This document shows positions 1 through 5,525 of a DNA stretch of 5,525 nt, one piece after another; the stretch's first letter is position 1, and every line of letters starts with the position of its first letter. Position numbers and translations under genes: made by a program. The notes beneath the pieces are model-generated. The model did not search any database, was not told the origin of the DNA, and saw nothing but the letters and a program-made list of their open reading frames with translations. The stretch covers positions 1-5,525 of the forward strand of contig JACQGZ010000284.1 of the NCBI GenBank assembly GCA_016199305.1. The letters are read 5' to 3'. Origin of the DNA: Armatimonadota bacterium (GTDB lineage: Bacteria > Sysuimicrobiota > Sysuimicrobiia > Sysuimicrobiales > Humicultoraceae).

Positions 1-439
1 GGAAGATCTCGGCGTAGCCGCCGAGCGCCGCCACGCCCTCCTGGATGCGCGCGCCGCCGGAATCGTTGAGCCCGATCAGCGGCAGGCCGTTGGTGAGGGC
101 CAGGTCCATGATCTTGACGATCTTCTGGGCGTGCGCCTCCCCCAGCGAGCCGCCCAGGACGGTGAAATCCTGGGAGAAGACCGCGACCAGGCGTCCGTCG
201 ATGGCGCCGTGGCCGGTCACGACGCCGTCCGCCGGAGCGGCCGCGCGGTCGAGGCCGAAGTCCCGGCCGCGGGGGGTGACGAAGCGGTCGAATTCGACGA
301 AGGAGCCGGGATCGAGGAGGAGGTCGAGGCGCTCGCGCGCGGTCAGTTTGCCGGCGTCATGCTGCCGGCGGACGCGCTCGGCCCCGCCCATGGCCGCGAC
401 CTGCTCGGCGCGGCGGCGGAGGTCGTCCAGCCGGTCCAC
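1..439 (-). CDS. Acyl-CoA carboxylase carboxyltransferase (beta) subunit, N-terminal part
   Basis: This is the first 146 codons of a biotin-dependent carboxyltransferase subunit of the PccB/MmdA class; the remainder (family length about 510-520) lies off the left edge. Such subunits move the carboxyl group from carboxybiotin to propionyl-CoA or a related acyl-CoA in the cytoplasm. What is visible: the helical start with [17 protein letters not shown] at residues 31-47; [13 protein letters not shown] at 71-83; [19 protein letters not shown] at 88-106; and [16 protein letters not shown] at 121-136, where the SGGAR stretch matches the crotonase-fold acyl-CoA and oxyanion site. The start is GTG at 437-439, preceded by GGAGG (450-454) with 10 bases between; no better start lies upstream before the stop of the previous gene. 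Propionyl-, methylmalonyl- and acetyl-CoA specificity cannot be separated from this half, so no symbol is given. The preceding gene ends 21 bases upstream, which suggests co-transcription. Confidence 0.95.
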   Translation of the reverse strand, partial: MDRLDDLRRRAEQVAAMGGAERVRRQHDAGKLTARERLDLLLDPGSFVEFDRFVTPRGRDFGLDRAAAPADGVVTGHGAIDGRLVAVFSQDFTVLGGSLGEAHAQKIVKIMDLALTNGLPLIGLNDSGGARIQEGVAALGGYAEIF

Positions 440-460
440 CGACGAGGCGCCTCCGGCGAC

Positions 461-1726
461 TCAGGCCTGAACGGCGGTGTCGCGGGCCAGGGGGACGCGA
501 GGACGGATAGAGATAATGGCGTGCTTGAAGACGAGTTCCTCGGCGCCGCCCGCCTCGACCAGCAGGCTGTAGGTGCCGAAGTCGCGGACCACCGCCTCGG
601 GGATCTCGTAGCCGTCGCGGCAGCGGATGTGCACCGTCACCCCGCTCTGAATCAGGCGGCGGTAGAAGTCATCCTCCTGAGATCCGCGCGGCGTCGGCCG
701 GTTCCCCTCGGCGCGGTACGGCTCTTCCCGTGTGGACATGGCGGCACCTCCCTCGATTTCCGGACGGATCTCTTCGACGCCGGCGATGGTATCGGGCGAC
801 GCCGCCGCCGCGGCCGGATCGGCGGAGTGATCGGGCGGCGGCGCCATGTCGCCGGGGGCCTCGGGTTCGACGGCGACCTCCGGTTCCGCCACGGGCTCCG
901 CCTCGACGATGCCGCCATCGGGGTGAGAGCCATCGGCGTCGCCCGCCGGCCCCTCCCCCGTCTCACCGTCAGGCGGCATCCGAGGCTCGGGCTCTCGCGG
1001 CACTCGGATGAGGCGCCGGTAGTGCGCCCGCATCGCCTCCAGCTGACTGCGGCGGTCGCGCGCCCGGGCCGGGACCTCCTCCTCGATCACCTGCGCGAGC
1101 GCCCGGAGGGTCGCCCGCACCACCGCTTCGGGCTCGCTCAGATGCACGGGCTCGCTGCCCACCTGCACCGGGGCCGCATCGGGAGCGCCCCGCGGGCCGG
1201 CCGCCGTCACCGCCACGAGCGCCACCTGCGCGCCGGCGAAGGGGACGACGGTGACGGATTCCAACGCGGCCTTCCACCCCGCCTCCTCGACGGCCGTACG
1301 CATCGCCTCCAGGGCGGCCTGGGCCACGGTGCGCAGGCGGAAGGCCGCGCCGGCCGACGCGCGGGCCACGCCGATCGCCGACTTCGTCGCGCCGTCGCGC
1401 TCGTAGCGCAGCTCCACCAGGACGCGGGTGGCGTCCTCTGTCAGGGTCTCCTCGATCCGGAAGACGCGGACATGCGCGGGGCCCGGCCGTCCGGGCTCGG
1501 GACGAAGGTGGGCGATCTGCAGCCGCCACCCCTCCAGGTGCAGCCCGTACCGGCTCATCAGCGCGGCGGAGGCCTGGCGCCGCAGCGCCCCGTCATCGCG
1601 TTCGCTCTCGGTCGTCAGGAAGACGCGGTCGATCTGCCCGTCCTCGTTGGCGACCACGCGCGCCGAGGCGATGCCCTCGAGGCGCTTGAGGAACTCCTCG
1701 ATCTCCTCCGCGAAGACTTCTCTCAT
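461..1726 (-). CDS. Unknown alpha/beta protein fused to a C-terminal Hfq-like Sm domain
   Basis: This 421-residue soluble protein has no signal peptide or membrane segment. Residues 1-75 form a small alpha/beta module with an acidic helix and IDRVFLTTES at 32-41. Residues 84-215 form a second alpha/beta module: a strand RVLVELRYER (101-110), a helix LRTVAQAALEAMRTAVEEAG (131-150), two strands, then EAVVRATLRALAQVIEEE (200-217). I do not recognise a named function for either. Residues 242-329 are a low-complexity Pro/Ala/Glu/Asp linker, probably disordered. Residues 350-411 resemble the RNA chaperone Hfq: a Gln-acidic-Phe start (QEDDFY), VTVHIRCRDG as the Sm1 strand, DFGTYSLLV, and LVFKHAIISIRP as the Sm2 motif, with the diagnostic KHA at 401-403. 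The ATG at 1724-1726 has only a weak purine stretch (GACGAG) upstream. Codon usage looks uniform across the fusion. The domain call is by eye; RNA binding is inferred. Confidence 0.85.
   Translation of the reverse strand: MREVFAEEIEEFLKRLEGIASARVVANEDGQIDRVFLTTESERDDGALRRQASAALMSRYGLHLEGWRLQIAHLRPEPGRPGPAHVRVFRIEETLTEDATRVLVELRYERDGATKSAIGVARASAGAAFRLRTVAQAALEAMRTAVEEAGWKAALESVTVVPFAGAQVALVAVTAAGPRGAPDAAPVQVGSEPVHLSEPEAVVRATLRALAQVIEEEVPARARDRRSQLEAMRAHYRRLIRVPREPEPRMPPDGETGEGPAGDADGSHPDGGIVEAEPVAEPEVAVEPEAPGDMAPPPDHSADPAAAAASPDTIAGVEEIRPEIEGGAAMSTREEPYRAEGNRPTPRGSQEDDFYRRLIQSGVTVHIRCRDGYEIPEAVVRDFGTYSLLVEAGGAEELVFKHAIISIRPRVPLARDTAVQA
737..754 (-). promoter_or_regulatory. Strong internal Shine-Dalgarno and ATG for a possible free 92-aa Hfq-like protein
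   Basis: Inside the 421-codon gene, on the minus strand, the sequence reads GAGGGAGGTGCCGCC and then ATG (737-739). The GGGAGGT core occupies 746-752 with six bases between it and the ATG, which is near-ideal spacing and is the best ribosome binding site in the window. Translation from here is in frame with the gene and gives residues 330-421 as a 92-residue protein, close to the usual 70-100 of stand-alone Hfq, with a 20-residue tail before the Sm domain. The site falls exactly where the low-complexity linker ends. The sequence is seen directly; its use is inferred. It could instead mark two genes whose separating stop was lost. Confidence 0.55.
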
Positions 1727-1782
1727 CGTCGTGGCTCGTCTATCGGCTTCTGCGCGCCGCAGGGCACTCCTGCCCCCGCCGC

Positions 1783-5247
<3,465 letters not shown>

Positions 5248-5281
5248 CGGTCGGCGGGAAGGCGGAGGCGAGACCCGAGGG

Positions 5282-5525
5282 CTACCGGACGGTCGCCTCG
5301 TCGTTCTTGTAGTTCAACTGCAGCAGCCACCGCCCGGGGTCGGCGACGACCTTCGTCACTCGTCGTTCCGTGGTGACGCTCACCGTCTTCTCGTCTCTGG
5401 ACCCGACGGTGACCTTGGCGATCACCATCTCGTTGTTGTCCTGGACGAAGCCCACCTCGACGGGCATGCTGCCTGACCCGGCATTCCGCAGGGTCGCCGT
5501 GGTCTTGAAACCGGAGCCATCGGCC
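5282..5525 (-). CDS. C-terminal end of a probable M1-like metallopeptidase
   Basis: This is an open frame entering from the right edge and ending at TAG (5282-5284); 80 codons are visible, with no start, so the ATG at 5465-5467 is internal. The segment is an all-beta pattern: TTATLRNAGSGSMPVEVGF, then VIAKVTVGSRDEKTVSVTTE, then RVTKVVADPGRWLLQLNYKN. The order 'TLRN-G-----PV-V', a strand with a charged turn, then 'V-ADP---LL-LN--N' is what I recall from the C-terminal beta domain of M1-family aminopeptidase-like proteins, where the zinc-binding HExxH motif would be several hundred residues upstream and out of view. The catalytic domain is not visible, so the enzyme assignment is an inference from this tail only. 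Another secreted or surface beta-sandwich protein is possible. The stop lies 34 bases before thrB, consistent with the same operon. Confidence 0.6.
   Translation of the reverse strand, partial: ADGSGFKTTATLRNAGSGSMPVEVGFVQDNNEMVIAKVTVGSRDEKTVSVTTERRVTKVVADPGRWLLQLNYKNDEATVR

Noticed and set aside
5248..5281. Possible promoter or terminator between the peptidase-like gene and thrB
   Set aside because: The 34-base gap is GC-rich, with no -10/-35 pair, no stable stem and no T-run on the coding strand; it is best read as an operon spacer.

Overview
The window is a compact, GC-rich stretch of bacterial chromosome. All six genes lie on the minus strand, so the operon reads from high to low coordinates, and both outer genes are cut by the window edges. 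The gaps that exist are 21, 34 and 56 bases, and two junctions overlap. I see no tRNA, rRNA, CRISPR array, insertion sequence, intrinsic terminator or convincing sigma-70 promoter. The layout suggests one transcription unit whose promoter lies beyond the right edge.

In transcription order the genes are: (1) the last 80 residues of a protein whose end resembles the C-terminal beta-domain of M1-type metallopeptidases (5282-5525); (2) thrB, homoserine kinase (4351-5247); (3) ligA, NAD-dependent DNA ligase, complete with BRCT domain (2286-4373); (4) a membrane-anchored GerMN-domain protein (1783-2289); (5) a 421-residue protein with an uncharacterised alpha/beta N-terminal half, a long acidic Pro/Ala linker and an Hfq-like Sm domain at its C-terminus (461-1726); (6) the first 146 residues of a biotin-dependent acyl-CoA carboxylase carboxyltransferase (beta) subunit (1-439).

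The organism is a high-GC bacterium. A GerMN protein, an Hfq-like domain that aligns best by eye with the Bacillus type, and the mixed housekeeping operon suggest a deep-branching Gram-positive-like or related terrabacterial lineage. This is inference from gene content only; no rRNA or marker long enough for placement is present.

The genes are not one pathway. ThrB (threonine branch), LigA (replication and repair), GerMN (cell envelope) and the carboxylase (propionyl/acyl-CoA metabolism) are probably grouped by co-transcription. The most unusual item is gene 5. The Hfq-like domain is fused in frame to a large unknown protein, yet a near-ideal Shine-Dalgarno sequence and ATG sit exactly at the linker/Hfq junction. 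The locus could therefore make both a fusion and a free 92-residue Hfq-like protein.
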